A stretch of 64,000 bases of DNA from Pannonibacter carbonis (GTDB lineage: Bacteria > Pseudomonadota > Alphaproteobacteria > Rhizobiales > Stappiaceae), in contig NZ_PUDR01000003.1 in the NCBI RefSeq assembly GCF_003012935.1, positions 124,001-188,000 on the forward strand, given 5' to 3'. The notes below the pieces were generated by a model. It saw only the letters and a list, made by a program, of their open reading frames with translations, had not been told where the DNA came from and made no database searches. Each line of letters starts with the position of its first letter. Position 1 is the first letter of the stretch. Both the position numbers and the translations under genes were made by a program. Positions 35,954-45,169 of the stretch are shown here, piece after piece.

Positions 35954-36982
35954 TTAATGGCTGAGGGCAGGGGCGGCCCTGGCCGTCTCCCCTTTCTGCA
36001 ACGCCTGCAGCGCCTCGACGCCCCGGGTGAACGAGGCCTTGCGTGCGGCGTGGTTGTGGATCATGCCCGTCAGCATCACCTCATCCGGCCGGTAGCGCGC
36101 GATCAACTCGCCGAGCTGGCGCTGCACCCGATCAGGGCCCCCGACCGCCGAGACGGAGAGCGCCATGTCGACCATGGCCAGAACCGGCGGTTCGATGACG
36201 GAGGTGATGTCCTCTACGGGAGCGGGCAGGGGGCCGGGGCGCCCGGTTCTGAGGTTGGCGAAGGCTTGCTGCTGGGAGGAGCGCAGATAGGCGCCTTCCG
36301 CGTCATCAGCCCCCGCATGCACGTTGATGGCCATCATGAACCAGGGCTTGTCGAGGTAGGCGGAGGGCTGAAACCGGGAGCGATAGATCGCGGCCGCCTC
36401 ACCAAGCGCCTGCGGGGCGAAATGCGAGGCAAAGGCGTAGGGCAGGCCAAGGTGGGCGGCAAGCTGCGCGCCGTAGAGGCTGGAGCCCAGGATCCACACC
36501 GGCACATGCGTGTTCTGCCCCGGCACGGCGCTGACCCGCTGATCGGGCTGCGGCTTGCCGAGGTAGCCCATCAGTTCCACCACATCCGCCGGAAAATCGT
36601 CGCTGCTCTCCAGGCTGCGGCGCAGGGCCCGGGCGGTGACCATGTCGGTCCCCGGAGCGCGGCCCAGCCCCAGGTCGATGCGATCCGGATAGAGCGTGGC
36701 AAGGGTGCCGAATTGCTCGGCGATGACGAGCGGGGCATGGTTCGGCAGCATGATGCCGCCGGCCCCCACCCGGATGCGCTGCGTGCCGCCGGCGACATGC
36801 CCGATCACCACGGCTGTTGCCGCACTGGCAATGCCGGGCATGTTGTGATGCTCGGCCAGCCAGTAGCGGTTAAAGCCGAGCGCCTCGGCGTGCCGGGCAA
36901 GGTCCAGCGTGTTGGCAAGGGCATCGGCAGCGCTGCCACCGGCGGGGATCGGCGAGAGGTCGAGGACACTGTAGGGCAGCAT
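35954..36982 (-). CDS. LLM-class flavin-dependent oxidoreductase (luciferase-like)
   Basis: 342-residue TIM-barrel FMN-dependent monooxygenase-like protein. It opens with [19 protein letters not shown] and contains [40 protein letters not shown] and [15 protein letters not shown], the signature of the YhbW/MsnO8 group of bacterial luciferase-like proteins. Substrate unknown. The start at ATG 36982 is followed immediately by the family N-terminus; the frame stays open 3.8 kb further upstream, but only as an antisense shadow of other genes. Divergent from a TetR regulator that probably controls it. Confidence 0.88.
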   Translation of the reverse strand: MLPYSVLDLSPIPAGGSAADALANTLDLARHAEALGFNRYWLAEHHNMPGIASAATAVVIGHVAGGTQRIRVGAGGIMLPNHAPLVIAEQFGTLATLYPDRIDLGLGRAPGTDMVTARALRRSLESSDDFPADVVELMGYLGKPQPDQRVSAVPGQNTHVPVWILGSSLYGAQLAAHLGLPYAFASHFAPQALGEAAAIYRSRFQPSAYLDKPWFMMAINVHAGADDAEGAYLRSSQQQAFANLRTGRPGPLPAPVEDITSVIEPPVLAMVDMALSVSAVGGPDRVQRQLGELIARYRPDEVMLTGMIHNHAARKASFTRGVEALQALQKGETARAAPALSH

Positions 36983-37035
36983 GGTGCCTCCTTGGGCTGA
37001 GGGCGATCGGATGCGAAACTTGGCTCTTGAATTAC

Positions 37036-37049
37036 GGACTGATCGGTCC
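37036..37049. promoter_or_regulatory. Candidate TetR operator, LLM/tetR promoter
   Basis: GGACTGATCGGTCC, an imperfect 14-bp palindrome in the 102-base divergent region. It matches the operator-like palindrome at 37771-37786 in both half-sites (GGACTG and GTCC). Confidence 0.65.
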
Positions 37050-37084
37050 ATATTCAAGGGCGACACTGAAATGAAGCTGGACCC

Positions 37085-37717
37085 ATGACCCCGCGCACCG
37101 AAACACATCGCCATGCCGCCGCCCACTCCGGGCCAGGTCGCCCGCGCGCCTATGACGAGGCGGTGGTGCTGCTTGCGGCGCTGGAAGTGTTCCGCCGCCA
37201 GGGCTTCGAGGCAACATCGCTGGATGATCTGACCGCCGCGATGGGCATCAGCCGTTCGTCTCTCTATGCGGCCTTCGGGTCGAAGCAGGATGTGCTGCTG
37301 GCAGCGCTGAAGGCCTATTCCGGCCGTGCGCTGGAGGCCCTGCGCGAGATCGCTGCAACTCCCGGCGGTGCGGCCGTTCCGGCCATGCTGGCAGCCCTTG
37401 CCAACCCCTCCGGCGGCAAGCACGGCTGTCTTCTCGTCAACTGCATCACCGAACTCGCACCGCAGAACGAGGATGTCGCCGACCTCGGCCGCCGTCACAT
37501 CGAGGCCATCGAGCTGATGATCGCCGAGACCCTGTCGCCGGATGCGCCTAGATTGGCGCTCGACCGGGCACGGGCGCTGACGGCGCTGGCCATCGGTACG
37601 CTGACCCTGCGCAAGTCCGGTCTGCCCGCCGACCATATCGAGGCAGCTCTCGGCCAGGGCTTGGCCGCACTGCTGCAGATCCCGCTGGACGCCGGCGCCC
37701 ACCCGCCCTCCGGCTGA
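37085..37717 (+). CDS. TetR/AcrR-family transcriptional regulator
   Basis: 210-residue regulator. HTH domain from about residue 22: [20 protein letters not shown], then [20 protein letters not shown]. The C-terminal domain has [17 protein letters not shown] with two nearby cysteines, a pattern seen in TetR regulators that respond to electrophiles; a redox or electrophile signal would fit its neighbours, both flavin enzymes, one of the Old Yellow family. Start at ATG 37085. Very likely autoregulated through the palindrome at 37036-37049. Confidence 0.88.
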   Translation: MTPRTETHRHAAAHSGPGRPRAYDEAVVLLAALEVFRRQGFEATSLDDLTAAMGISRSSLYAAFGSKQDVLLAALKAYSGRALEALREIAATPGGAAVPAMLAALANPSGGKHGCLLVNCITELAPQNEDVADLGRRHIEAIELMIAETLSPDAPRLALDRARALTALAIGTLTLRKSGLPADHIEAALGQGLAALLQIPLDAGAHPPSG

Positions 37718-37770
37718 CCCTTTCCAACGCCCTGCAGGCACTTCCGGTCCTGCAAGGGTGTGGATAATAT

Positions 37771-37786
37771 TGGACTGAACAGTCCA
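37771..37786. promoter_or_regulatory. Candidate TetR operator upstream of the Old Yellow Enzyme gene
   Basis: TGGACTGAACAGTCCA, perfect 7-bp arms around AA, 40 bases before the ene-reductase ATG. It resembles the palindrome at 37036-37049, so one regulator probably acts at both promoters. Confidence 0.7.
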
Positions 37787-37825
37787 GAACATGATTGAAA
37801 TCGAACACGCAAGAAGGAACTGCCG

Positions 37826-38926
37826 ATGTCTGACAGCAAGCTGTTTTCCCCGCTCAAGGCCGGTGCCATCGATGTGGCGAACCGCATCGCCATGGCCCCG
37901 CTGACCCGCAACCGGGCGCTGCCCGAAGGTGACATTCCGCACGCGCTGAACGCCGAGTACTACGCGCAGCGCGCCAGCGCGGGACTGCTGATCACCGAAG
38001 CCTCGCAGATCTCGCCCCAGGGCAAGGGCTATGCCTGGACGCCGGGCATCTATTCCGATGCGCAGGTCGAAGGCTGGAAGAAGGTCACCGAAGCGGTTCA
38101 CGCAAAGGGCGGCAAGATCGTGATCCAGCTCTGGCATGTGGGCCGCATCTCGCACAATGTGCTGCAGCCGGGCGGCGTCGCACCCGTCGCCCCTTCTGCC
38201 ATTGCCGCCAAGTCCAAGACCTTTGACGGCACCGCCTTTGTCGACACCCCGATGCCGCGTGCGCTGGAGACCGCGGAAATCGCGGGCATAGTCGCGGACT
38301 ACGCAAAGGCCGCGAAGAACGCCATTGCCGCCGGCCTTGACGGGGTCGAGGTCCACGCGGCCAATGGCTATCTCATCGACCAGTTCCTGCGCACCGGTTC
38401 CAACACCCGCACGGATGCCTATGGCGGCAGCCTGGAAAACCGCACCCGCTTCCTGCGCGAAGTGATGGACGCGGTCGTCGGTGCCATCGGCGCAGACCGG
38501 GTCGGCATCCGCCTTAGCCCCTTCTCCAACGCCAACGATATTTCCGACGAGAACCCGATGGAGACCTTTGGTGCCGCCATCGACATCCTCAACGGCTACG
38601 GCCTTGCCTATCTGCACATGGTCGAGGGCCAGACCGGTGGTGCGCGCGAGCTGGCACCGGGCCATGACATCAACGCCCTGCGCGCGCGCTTCAGCGGTGT
38701 CTACATCGCCAACAACGGCTATGACCGTGACAGCGCCATGGCTGCCGTCGAGGGCGGCCGCGCCGACATGATCGCGTTCGGCCGTCCGTTCATTTCGAAC
38801 CCGGACCTGGTCGAGCGCCTGAAGCAGAACGCACCGCTCAACGAGCCGGACCGGACCACCTTCTATGGTGGCGGTGCCAAGGGCTACACCGACTATCCGG
38901 CCCTTGCCGGCGGCCAGGCGGCCTGA
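37826..38926 (+). CDS. Alkene reductase, Old Yellow Enzyme family (NemA-like)
   Basis: 366-residue FMN-dependent ene-reductase using NAD(P)H, acting on electrophilic alkenes, quinones or nitro compounds. Classical OYE motifs: [17 protein letters not shown] at the N-terminus, [35 protein letters not shown] with the substrate-binding residues, and [17 protein letters not shown] near the end. Co-located with the TetR regulator, in the same way nemA follows nemR in other proteobacteria; identity with NemA itself is inference. Confidence 0.93.
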   Translation: MSDSKLFSPLKAGAIDVANRIAMAPLTRNRALPEGDIPHALNAEYYAQRASAGLLITEASQISPQGKGYAWTPGIYSDAQVEGWKKVTEAVHAKGGKIVIQLWHVGRISHNVLQPGGVAPVAPSAIAAKSKTFDGTAFVDTPMPRALETAEIAGIVADYAKAAKNAIAAGLDGVEVHAANGYLIDQFLRTGSNTRTDAYGGSLENRTRFLREVMDAVVGAIGADRVGIRLSPFSNANDISDENPMETFGAAIDILNGYGLAYLHMVEGQTGGARELAPGHDINALRARFSGVYIANNGYDRDSAMAAVEGGRADMIAFGRPFISNPDLVERLKQNAPLNEPDRTTFYGGGAKGYTDYPALAGGQAA

Positions 38927-38978
38927 GCCTGAACTCGTCTTCCGGCCGGCGCAGTCCTCTCTCTGCGCCAGCCGCCAC

Positions 38979-39008
38979 GGCCTCGCGGTTTCCCCCAGCC
39001 GCGAGGCC
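38979..39008 (+). terminator. Hairpin after the ene-reductase gene
   Basis: Perfect 10-bp stem GGCCTCGCGG / CCGCGAGGCC with a 10-base loop, about 50 bases after the stop. The tail is only mildly T-rich. Confidence 0.6.
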
Positions 39009-39172
39009 GATCTGTTTCGAGCGATCAAAACCGTACCGCAGCGTACTCTTTTTTTGCTTTCTGCCCTTTTCCCCCTTTGCAAAAGCTGGCACACCCTCAA
39101 TATCACGTCATGCCGCAACGCCGGCCGCGGGAGGACGCCCCCGCAGACGACAAAACCCTGAGGGAGTTCCAG

Positions 39173-41008
39173 ATGCCCCCCTATCGTTCCAGAACCACCA
39201 CCCACGGCCGCAACATGGCGGGTGCGCGCGGCCTTTGGCGCGCCACCGGCATGAAGGACGAGGATTTCGGCAAGCCGATCATTGCCGTGGTCAACTCCTT
39301 CACCCAATTCGTGCCCGGGCATGTGCACCTGAAGGATCTCGGCCAGCTCGTCGCGCGCGAGATCGAGAAGGCTGGCGGCGTCGCCAAGGAATTCAACACG
39401 ATCGCGGTCGATGACGGCATCGCCATGGGCCACGACGGCATGCTCTACTCGCTGCCGTCGCGCGAGATCATCTCCGACAGCGTCGAGTACATGGTCAACG
39501 CCCATTGTGCCGACGCCATGGTCTGCATTTCCAACTGCGACAAGATCACCCCGGGCATGCTCTCGGCCGCCATGCGGCTCAACATCCCGGCAGTCTTCGT
39601 CTCCGGTGGCCCGATGGAAGCGGGCAAGGTGGTGCTGCACGGCAAGACCGTCGCGCTCGATCTGGTCGATGCCATGGTCGCGGCCGCGGATGACAAGATT
39701 TCCGACGAGGACGTCAAGGTCATCGAGCGCTCGGCTTGCCCGACCTGCGGCTCCTGCTCGGGCATGTTCACGGCCAACTCGATGAACTGCCTCACCGAGG
39801 CGCTGGGCCTGTCCCTGCCGGGCAATGGCTCGACGTTGGCAACCCATGCCGACCGCAAGCGCCTGTTCATCGAAGCCGGCCATCTGATCGTGGATCTGGC
39901 GCGCCGCTACTACGAGCAGGATGACGCAAACGTCCTGCCGCGCACGATTGCCTCGAAGGCTGCGTTCGAGAATGCCATGGCGCTCGACATTGCCATGGGT
40001 GGCTCGACCAACACGGTGCTGCACATCCTGGCCGCTGCCCATGAGGGCGGTGTCGACTTCACCATGGACGACATCGACCGTCTGTCGCGCAAGGTGCCTT
40101 GCCTGTCGAAGGTCGCGCCGGCCAAGCAGGACGTGCACATGGAAGACGTCCACCGCGCGGGCGGCATCATGCGCATCCTCGGCGAACTCGACCGCGGCGG
40201 CCTGATCAACCGCGACTGCCCGACGGTTCATGCCGAGACGCTGGGACACGCCATCGACCGCTGGGACATCACCCGGACCAACTCGGAGAGCGTGCGCGAG
40301 TTCTTCAGGGCAGCGCCGGGCGGCGTGCCGACCCAGGTTGCCTTCAGCCAGTCCTCGCGGTGGGACGAGCTGGACACCGACCGCGAAGGCGGCGTGATCC
40401 GCTCGGTTGAACACCCGTTCTCCAAGGATGGTGGTCTTGCCGTGCTCTATGGCAACATCGCGCTGGATGGCTGCATCGTGAAGACGGCGGGCGTGGATGA
40501 ATCCATTCTCAAGTTCACTGGTCCGGCCGTGGTGTTCGAAAGCCAGGACGCTGCCGTCAAGGGCATCCTTGGCAATGAGGTCAAGGCAGGCGACGTGGTG
40601 GTGATCCGCTACGAAGGCCCGAAGGGCGGCCCCGGCATGCAGGAAATGCTGTATCCGACCAGCTACCTGAAGTCGAAGGGCCTCGGCAAGGCCTGTGCGC
40701 TCATCACCGACGGCCGCTTCTCGGGTGGCACCTCGGGCCTCTCGATCGGCCACGCATCACCGGAGGCGGCTCAGGGCGGTGCCATTGGTCTGGTCCGTCA
40801 GGGCGACACCATCGAGATCGACATTCCGAACCGCACCATCAACCTGCTGGTCCCGGAAGCTGAACTCGCCGCACGCCGCGCCGAGCAGGACAAGCTGGGC
40901 TGGAAGCCGGCCGAGTTCCGCAAGCGCAACGTCACTACGGCGTTGAAGGCCTATGCGGCCTTCGCCTCGTCGGCCGACAAGGGTGCTGTCCGCGTGCTGC
41001 CGGAGTAA
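39173..41008 (+). CDS. ilvD: Dihydroxy-acid dehydratase
   Basis: Fe-S dehydratase in the valine, leucine and isoleucine pathway, 611 residues, the usual length. Cluster cysteines appear in [15 protein letters not shown] and in [19 protein letters not shown]; the C-terminal [20 protein letters not shown] block is also diagnostic. Start at ATG 39173 ([13 protein letters not shown]) with GAGGGAG upstream; the in-frame extension to 39077 is not part of the family. The 246 bases before it hold the ene-reductase hairpin and presumably the ilvD promoter. Monocistronic. Confidence 0.96.
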   Translation: MPPYRSRTTTHGRNMAGARGLWRATGMKDEDFGKPIIAVVNSFTQFVPGHVHLKDLGQLVAREIEKAGGVAKEFNTIAVDDGIAMGHDGMLYSLPSREIISDSVEYMVNAHCADAMVCISNCDKITPGMLSAAMRLNIPAVFVSGGPMEAGKVVLHGKTVALDLVDAMVAAADDKISDEDVKVIERSACPTCGSCSGMFTANSMNCLTEALGLSLPGNGSTLATHADRKRLFIEAGHLIVDLARRYYEQDDANVLPRTIASKAAFENAMALDIAMGGSTNTVLHILAAAHEGGVDFTMDDIDRLSRKVPCLSKVAPAKQDVHMEDVHRAGGIMRILGELDRGGLINRDCPTVHAETLGHAIDRWDITRTNSESVREFFRAAPGGVPTQVAFSQSSRWDELDTDREGGVIRSVEHPFSKDGGLAVLYGNIALDGCIVKTAGVDESILKFTGPAVVFESQDAAVKGILGNEVKAGDVVVIRYEGPKGGPGMQEMLYPTSYLKSKGLGKACALITDGRFSGGTSGLSIGHASPEAAQGGAIGLVRQGDTIEIDIPNRTINLLVPEAELAARRAEQDKLGWKPAEFRKRNVTTALKAYAAFASSADKGAVRVLPE

Positions 41009-41050
41009 CCGAACGGCACGGGGTGTTCGTGCCGTAGCAGATGCAGTCTG

Positions 41051-41084
41051 ACAAAAGGCCGGGCATTCGGGAGAATGTCCGGCC
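41051..41084 (-). terminator. Terminator hairpin, copy 1
   Basis: 12-bp stem GGCCGGGCATTC / GAATGTCCGGCC (one G-U pair) closed by a GGGA tetraloop. AAAA at 41053-41056 gives a U-tract on the minus strand, so it can terminate the tautomerase transcript; it also lies soon after ilvD. Confidence 0.65.
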
Positions 41085-41115
41085 CAGACTTCTAGTAAAC
41101 TTTCTACGGTCTACG

Positions 41116-41244
41116 GTCATCCCGAACGAGAGCGAAGCGGAGATCCGGGACCGGAGAGCCAAGGTCTCTCCGGGATGAACGGACTGAAACATAGAGGCCT
41201 CGACTCTCCGGTTCCGGCTCTGCGCTGCGCTTGGCCGGGATGAC
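41116..41244. repeat. Intergenic palindromic repeat element
   Basis: Left arm 41116-41158 begins GTCATCCCGAACGAGAGCG and ends ACCGGAGAG. Right arm 41204-41244, reverse-complemented, begins GTCATCCCGGCCAAGCGC and ends ACCGGAGAG. A further perfect 8-bp inner stem (CCGGAGAG / CTCTCCGG, 41151-41173) lies inside. The GTCATCCCG ends, with runs like GCGAAGCGGAGATCCGGGA, resemble widespread alphaproteobacterial intergenic repeats. No coding potential. Confidence 0.7.
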
Positions 41245-41276
41245 CCCGGTTGAGGTTGGGGTTTGTCATCGAGCTC

Positions 41277-41308
41277 GGCCGGGCATTCGCAAGGGTGTCT
41301 GGCCTTTT
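41277..41308 (+). terminator. Terminator hairpin, copy 2
   Basis: Stem GGCCGGGCATTC / GGGTGTCTGGCC pairs throughout if G-U pairs are allowed, with a GCAA tetraloop, followed by TTTTCATTT on the plus strand. Its left arm is identical to that of the hairpin at 41057-41068. Confidence 0.65.
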
Positions 41309-41342
41309 CATTTCCAGCGACAGGACGGAGCCAGTTGCGTGA

Positions 41343-41552
41343 TCAGGTTTTTGCCTGCCGCTGCCGGAACTCGGTCACGGGCAGACCGCCGATGCCCCAG
41401 TTGTCGAGGTCGACTTCGTCGATCACAACGAATGTGGTGTTGGGGTTCTTGCCAAGCACGTCGGACAGCAACGTGGTCACGCCTTCGATCAGCTGGGCTT
41501 TCTGGGCTGATGTGACGCCCTCACGGGTCACCTTGATGTTCACATAGGGCAT
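41343..41552 (-). CDS. 4-oxalocrotonate tautomerase family protein
   Basis: 69-residue tautomerase. The initiator Met is followed by the catalytic Pro (MPYVNIKVTREGV), and the protein continues with AQLIEGVTTLLSDVLGKNP and VVIDEVDLDNWGIGGLPV, the standard small-tautomerase pattern. Substrate unknown. It is the third gene in a minus-strand run with the NTF2-like and GST genes, 29 bases after the NTF2-like gene. Confidence 0.88.
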   Translation of the reverse strand: MPYVNIKVTREGVTSAQKAQLIEGVTTLLSDVLGKNPNTTFVVIDEVDLDNWGIGGLPVTEFRQRQAKT

Positions 41553-41581
41553 GTCATTTTGCCTTTCTGCGCTGAAGCCGG

Positions 41582-41956
41582 TCAGGGCTTGGGGGTGGAA
41601 TCGAAAACCTTGGCGGCGATCCGCCAGCGCCCGTCCTGGCGCACGAAGGACAGGATGTCCGTGTAGTCCCGGCCAAGAAGTGTCATCTGAACGATGGCGG
41701 TCGCCGCATCCGGACCTGCAATCGTGATCGAGACGATGCGTCCGTTGTTGACCTCGCCGCGGCTCGCCGGGGCTGGCCTTGCCGCCACGATTGGCAGGTA
41801 GTGTTCCATCGACCAGAAACGGATGTCACCGCCTGTCGTCGACGCATAGAGCGCCTTGTCGTGAAAGACTGAGCCGAGCAGCTCCGCATCACTGCGATTG
41901 AGGGCGTCGAAATAGGAAAGGATGACCGCTTTCAGGTCTTCCAGCGTCTTGTCCAT
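41582..41956 (-). CDS. NTF2-like / SnoaL-type nuclear-transport-factor-fold protein
   Basis: 124-residue protein with an N-terminal helix (LEDLKAVILSYFDALNRSDAELLGSVFHDKALY) followed by a strongly beta-pattern C-terminus (ATAIVQMTLLGRDYTDILSFV, then RWRIAAKVFD), the hallmark of the cone-shaped NTF2/SnoaL fold (lumazine-binding-like subgroup). It may be an enzyme of small substrates or a binding protein. It sits between tautomerase and glutathione transferase genes, which suggests detoxification or aromatic metabolism. Confidence 0.75.
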   Translation of the reverse strand: MDKTLEDLKAVILSYFDALNRSDAELLGSVFHDKALYASTTGGDIRFWSMEHYLPIVAARPAPASRGEVNNGRIVSITIAGPDAATAIVQMTLLGRDYTDILSFVRQDGRWRIAAKVFDSTPKP

Positions 41957-42029
41957 CTGAGCAACCTGTTGTTACGGGGATCTGCAGGAGAGGAGGCACC
42001 GGATGGGGGGAGCCGGTGCCTCAGGCGCA

Positions 42030-42641
42030 TCAGGCGGCGACGAGGCCTTCTGCGACCAGTGCGTCCTGCACCGGCTTGCGTGCGCCAACGCGCTCCAGAT
42101 AGGCAACCAGGACCGGCCACGGCGACAGGTCAACCTGAACGAAGCGAGTCCAGTTCAGAACGGTGAAGAGGTAGGCATCGGCCACCGTAAAGGTGTCGCC
42201 CATCACATAGGGGCGGCCATCGGCCAGCAGGCGGTCGAAATGCTTGAACTTGACGCCCAGTGTGTTGATGGCTGCCGTGCGAGCATCGCCTTCGGCGCCA
42301 CGAAACAGCGGCGAGAAGGACTTGTGCAGCTCGGCGGCGATGAAGTTCAGCTGGCGGTGCAGCTGGGTACGCTCCCAGGAACCCGGCGTCGGAGCCAGCT
42401 TCGACTGCGGATGCTGGTCAGCCAGGTACTGCAGGATGGCGGCGCCTTCGGTAACGACTTCGCCGTTGTCCAGCTGCAGGGCCGGCACATAGCCGTCCGG
42501 GTTGATGTCGTAGAAATTGGCACCCGTCTCGGTCACCTTGGTCTTGGTGTCGACGCGTTCGCTGTCAAAGCCGAGACCAAGTTCGCGCAGGACGATATGC
42601 GTGGCAAGCGAGCAGGCGCCGGCGGAGAAGTAAAGCTTCAT
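42030..42641 (-). CDS. Glutathione S-transferase (beta-class-like)
   Basis: 203-residue GST. The N-terminal thioredoxin-fold domain MKLYFSAGACSLATHIVLRE carries the Cys10 typical of bacterial beta-class GstA, followed by the GSH-binding VPALQLDNGEVVTEGAAILQYL and the helical C-terminal domain. Divergent from an HxlR-type regulator, which is likely to control it and perhaps the two genes downstream. Confidence 0.92.
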   Translation of the reverse strand: MKLYFSAGACSLATHIVLRELGLGFDSERVDTKTKVTETGANFYDINPDGYVPALQLDNGEVVTEGAAILQYLADQHPQSKLAPTPGSWERTQLHRQLNFIAAELHKSFSPLFRGAEGDARTAAINTLGVKFKHFDRLLADGRPYVMGDTFTVADAYLFTVLNWTRFVQVDLSPWPVLVAYLERVGARKPVQDALVAEGLVAA

Positions 42642-42704
42642 CTGGAACTCCGTGGGGTTCGGATGCGGACGAAACGCTGTCCGCGCCGACCATGTAGGAG
42701 GCTC

Positions 42705-42723
42705 TGGTTACTTTTGTAAACCA
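42705..42723. promoter_or_regulatory. Candidate HxlR-type operator
   Basis: GTTAC-TTTT-GTAAAC within flanking TGG and CCA, giving TGGTTAC and GTAAACCA with one bulged base. It lies in the divergent region between the GST and HxlR genes; the GTTAC/GTAAC symmetry resembles sites known for HxlR-family regulators. Confidence 0.5.
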
Positions 42724-42801
42724 GGGTACGATAGGTTACGAAGCGAATGGGATTACCAGGCGGTAACTCCAAGGCTCGCCACCTGTCACAGGAGCATCAC
42801 G

Positions 42802-43176
42802 ATGGCTTTGAAGCTGCGCAAGAACCGGACACCGCATCCGCCGGGCAACTGCCCCTTGAGTGACTGCTTGTCCCTGTTAGGCGGGGCGTGGACGCCCAAC
42901 ATCATCTGGTATCTGTCCGGCGGGCCGCGCCGGTTCAGCGAGTTGCGCGTGGACATTCCCCCGATCTCGGCCAAGGTCCTGACCGAGCGCCTGCGCCAAC
43001 TGGAAGAGGAGGGTGTGGTTCAGCGCACCGTCATGCCGACTTCCCCGCCCTCGGTTGAATATGCCTTGACCGATCTGGGGCTAGAGCTCATTCCGGCTAT
43101 CCAGGCGATCGCCCATGTATCGAAGAAATTGCGGCATCGCCGGCTGGAGCGCGTTGATCCGGCTGATCTCGCCTGA
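42802..43176 (+). CDS. HxlR-family transcriptional regulator
   Basis: 124-residue MarR-like winged-helix regulator. Signature: CPLSDCLSLLGGAWTPNIIW, GGPRRFSELRVDIPPISAKV, LTERLRQLEEEGVVQR and the YALTDLGLELIP wing. The two closely spaced cysteines (NCPLSDC) are a common redox or electrophile sensing site in this family, consistent with the divergent GST. Start at ATG 42802, preceded by AGGAG. Confidence 0.9.
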   Translation: MALKLRKNRTPHPPGNCPLSDCLSLLGGAWTPNIIWYLSGGPRRFSELRVDIPPISAKVLTERLRQLEEEGVVQRTVMPTSPPSVEYALTDLGLELIPAIQAIAHVSKKLRHRRLERVDPADLA

Positions 43177-43304
43177 CTGCGGGACCGGCATGAATGAATC
43201 AATGCAGAGGTTTGCCCTGAGGCATTGACGTTGCAAATGAAGACCGTAACGTAAGGACATGCAGCTCAGTCCTCCGGTGGCGTGAGCCAGGTCGGGGAGG
43301 GCGC

Positions 43305-44090
43305 ATGAAACTCGTACTGAAGGCGGTCAACAGTCTGGTCAAGCGCACCCGCGTGGTGCGCGAGTTGCGCGAGGATATCGAGTTTCTCAAGGCCCAGATC
43401 CGTCAGGCGGATCAGCCGGTGGAACTGGCCGGCGGGGTGCGCATGCATTTGCCGGACCTCTCCGACGACGCTTTGCAACGGGACATTTTCCGGGCCCGGG
43501 ACTTCACCGCCCGCACGGAATTGGCTGTGGCCGACCGTTATCTGCCCGAGGGCGCCGTCATCCTCGACATTGGCGCCAACATCGGCAACCACGCGCTCTA
43601 CTGGGCCTCACGGCGAAACGCACGGCATGTCATCTGCTTCGAACCTGCTCCTGCCAACTTTGCCCTCTTGACCCGGAACATTGCTGTCAACGGCTTTGCT
43701 GACCGGATCGAGGCGCATCAGATTGCGCTCGGTGCCGAGGATGGCCGCGCGCGGGTGGCGCATTTCACCGCTCGTAACAGCGGTGCTGCGGTCATGGCTG
43801 CGGACCCTGCCGGTGATCTCCGGTTGGCCCGCCTTGATACGCTTGCAGAGGATCTGGGTCTCGATCAGGTGGACCTCATCAAGATTGACGTCGAAGGCTT
43901 CGAGGCTGCCGTCCTGCAAGGCGCACGGATGTTCCTTGCACGCTACCGCCCCGTGATCTTCATCGAGATCTTCGAAGCCAATCACGCCGAGGTCAACCAG
44001 GTTCTTCAAAGCCTCGGCTATCGCGAGGCGGAGCGCACCGGCATCTGGGACTATGTCTTCGTTCCCGGCAACGCGCCCGGCCTCGGCTGA
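43305..44090 (+). CDS. FkbM family methyltransferase
   Basis: 261-residue SAM-dependent methyltransferase. The N-terminal 70 residues are helical; the Rossmann part shows VILDIGANIGNHALYWASR (SAM motif I), VICFEPAPANFALLTRNIAV, and the FkbM hallmark LDQVDLIKIDVEGFEAAVLQ, then RPVIFIEIFE. FkbM enzymes O-methylate sugars or polyketides; the acceptor here is unknown and no biosynthetic cluster surrounds it. It ends six bases before the convergent ornithine cyclodeaminase gene. Confidence 0.9.
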   Translation: MKLVLKAVNSLVKRTRVVRELREDIEFLKAQIRQADQPVELAGGVRMHLPDLSDDALQRDIFRARDFTARTELAVADRYLPEGAVILDIGANIGNHALYWASRRNARHVICFEPAPANFALLTRNIAVNGFADRIEAHQIALGAEDGRARVAHFTARNSGAAVMAADPAGDLRLARLDTLAEDLGLDQVDLIKIDVEGFEAAVLQGARMFLARYRPVIFIEIFEANHAEVNQVLQSLGYREAERTGIWDYVFVPGNAPGLG

Positions 44091-44096
44091 CCTGCT

Positions 44097-45167
44097 TCAG
44101 GACGCCAGGTCCTTCAGTTCGGTGCGGGCCCGGAGCACCATGCCGAACAGGTCACGCGGATCATCCGGATCGGCTAGAAGATCAAGCATCTCGTAGGCTG
44201 CTACACGGCCGATCAGCGACTTGACGTAGCGCAGGGCAGAGAAGTCCTCCACCGCGAAACCAACGGAATCGAACAGCGTGATCTGCCGGTCCGAGGTCCG
44301 GCCCTCTGCCGCGCCGGTCATCACCTGCCACAGTTCGGTCACCGGATGGGTCGGGCGCAACTGCTGGATCTCGCCCTCGATCCGGGTCTGCGGCGTGTAT
44401 TCGACGAAAATGTCGGAGCGCAGCAGGATGTCCCGGTGCAGTTCGGTCTTGCCGGGGCAGTCGCCGCCGACCGCATTGATGTGCTGTCCTGCCGCAACCA
44501 TGTTGTCCGTGAGGATCGTGGCAAGCTGCTTGTCGGCCGTCGCCGTTGTGATGATGTCGACGCCCTCGACGGCGGCTTCCGGCGTGGTGCAGACCGTCAC
44601 GTCGAGCCCGAAGCCGGAGAGGTTGCGGGCACAGCGCAGGCTTGCAGCCCGGTCGATGTCATAAAGGCGCAGCCGGTCGACGCCGAGCAATGTCTTGAAG
44701 GCGAGCGCCTGAAACTCCGACTGCGCGCCATTGCCGATCAGGGCCATGGAGCGGGCGGTCTTTGGCGCCAGATGCCGGGCGGCAACGGCGGACATGGCAG
44801 CGGTGCGCAGCGCGGTCAGCAGGGTCATCTCGGTGATCAGCACCGGATAGCCCGTATCGACAGCTGCCATCACGCCAAAGGCAGTGACGGTCTGGCGACC
44901 GGTCTGCGTGTTCTTCGGATGGCCGTTCACGTATTTGAAGCCGTAGGAAACGTCATCCGATGTCGGCATCAGCTCGATGACGCCTTCGCGCGAGTGGGAC
45001 GCGACACGCGGCGTCTTGTCGAACAGCGGCCAGCGGCGGAAGTCTTCCTCGATGAAGCCGGCAAGCTCGGTCAGGAAGGTTTCGATGCCGATGGTGTTGA
45101 CCAGGCGCAGCATGTTTTCAACGCTGACGAAGGGCACGAGGGCGAGGGACGAGGGGGCATAGGCCAT
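44097..45167 (-). CDS. Ornithine cyclodeaminase
   Basis: 356-residue NAD-dependent enzyme converting ornithine to proline and ammonia. Family blocks: GVIELMPTSDDVSYGFKYVN with the substrate-binding region, LTALRTAAMSAVAARHLAPK, the Rossmann motif LIGNGAQSEFQALAF and INAVGGDCPGKTELHRDIL with the catalytic Asp. Two bases downstream of the arginase gene, so the pair converts arginine via ornithine to proline. Confidence 0.93.
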   Translation of the reverse strand: MAYAPSSLALVPFVSVENMLRLVNTIGIETFLTELAGFIEEDFRRWPLFDKTPRVASHSREGVIELMPTSDDVSYGFKYVNGHPKNTQTGRQTVTAFGVMAAVDTGYPVLITEMTLLTALRTAAMSAVAARHLAPKTARSMALIGNGAQSEFQALAFKTLLGVDRLRLYDIDRAASLRCARNLSGFGLDVTVCTTPEAAVEGVDIITTATADKQLATILTDNMVAAGQHINAVGGDCPGKTELHRDILLRSDIFVEYTPQTRIEGEIQQLRPTHPVTELWQVMTGAAEGRTSDRQITLFDSVGFAVEDFSALRYVKSLIGRVAAYEMLDLLADPDDPRDLFGMVLRARTELKDLAS

Positions 45168-45169
45168 GA

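Larger units (their letters stand above)
41009..41342. other. Intergenic region after ilvD with hairpins and a repeat
   Basis: 334 bases between convergent ilvD and the tautomerase gene, with no gene. Order: a small hairpin at 41014-41034 (arms CGGCACG / CGTGCCG), a terminator-like hairpin at 41057-41084, an inverted-repeat element at 41116-41244 and a second, near-identical hairpin at 41277-41304. Confidence 0.7.

Noticed and set aside
36983-40753. A 3.8-kb minus-strand open frame continuous with the LLM flavoenzyme gene, opposite ilvD, the ene-reductase and the TetR gene
   Set aside because: It has no recognisable domain and lies exactly antisense to well-conserved genes. High GC content in third codon positions removes stop codons from this frame; only the part from 36982 down matches a family.
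41085-41342. Possible small genes in the repeat region after ilvD
   Set aside because: Short frames here cover palindromic repeat sequence and lack ribosome sites; treated as non-coding.
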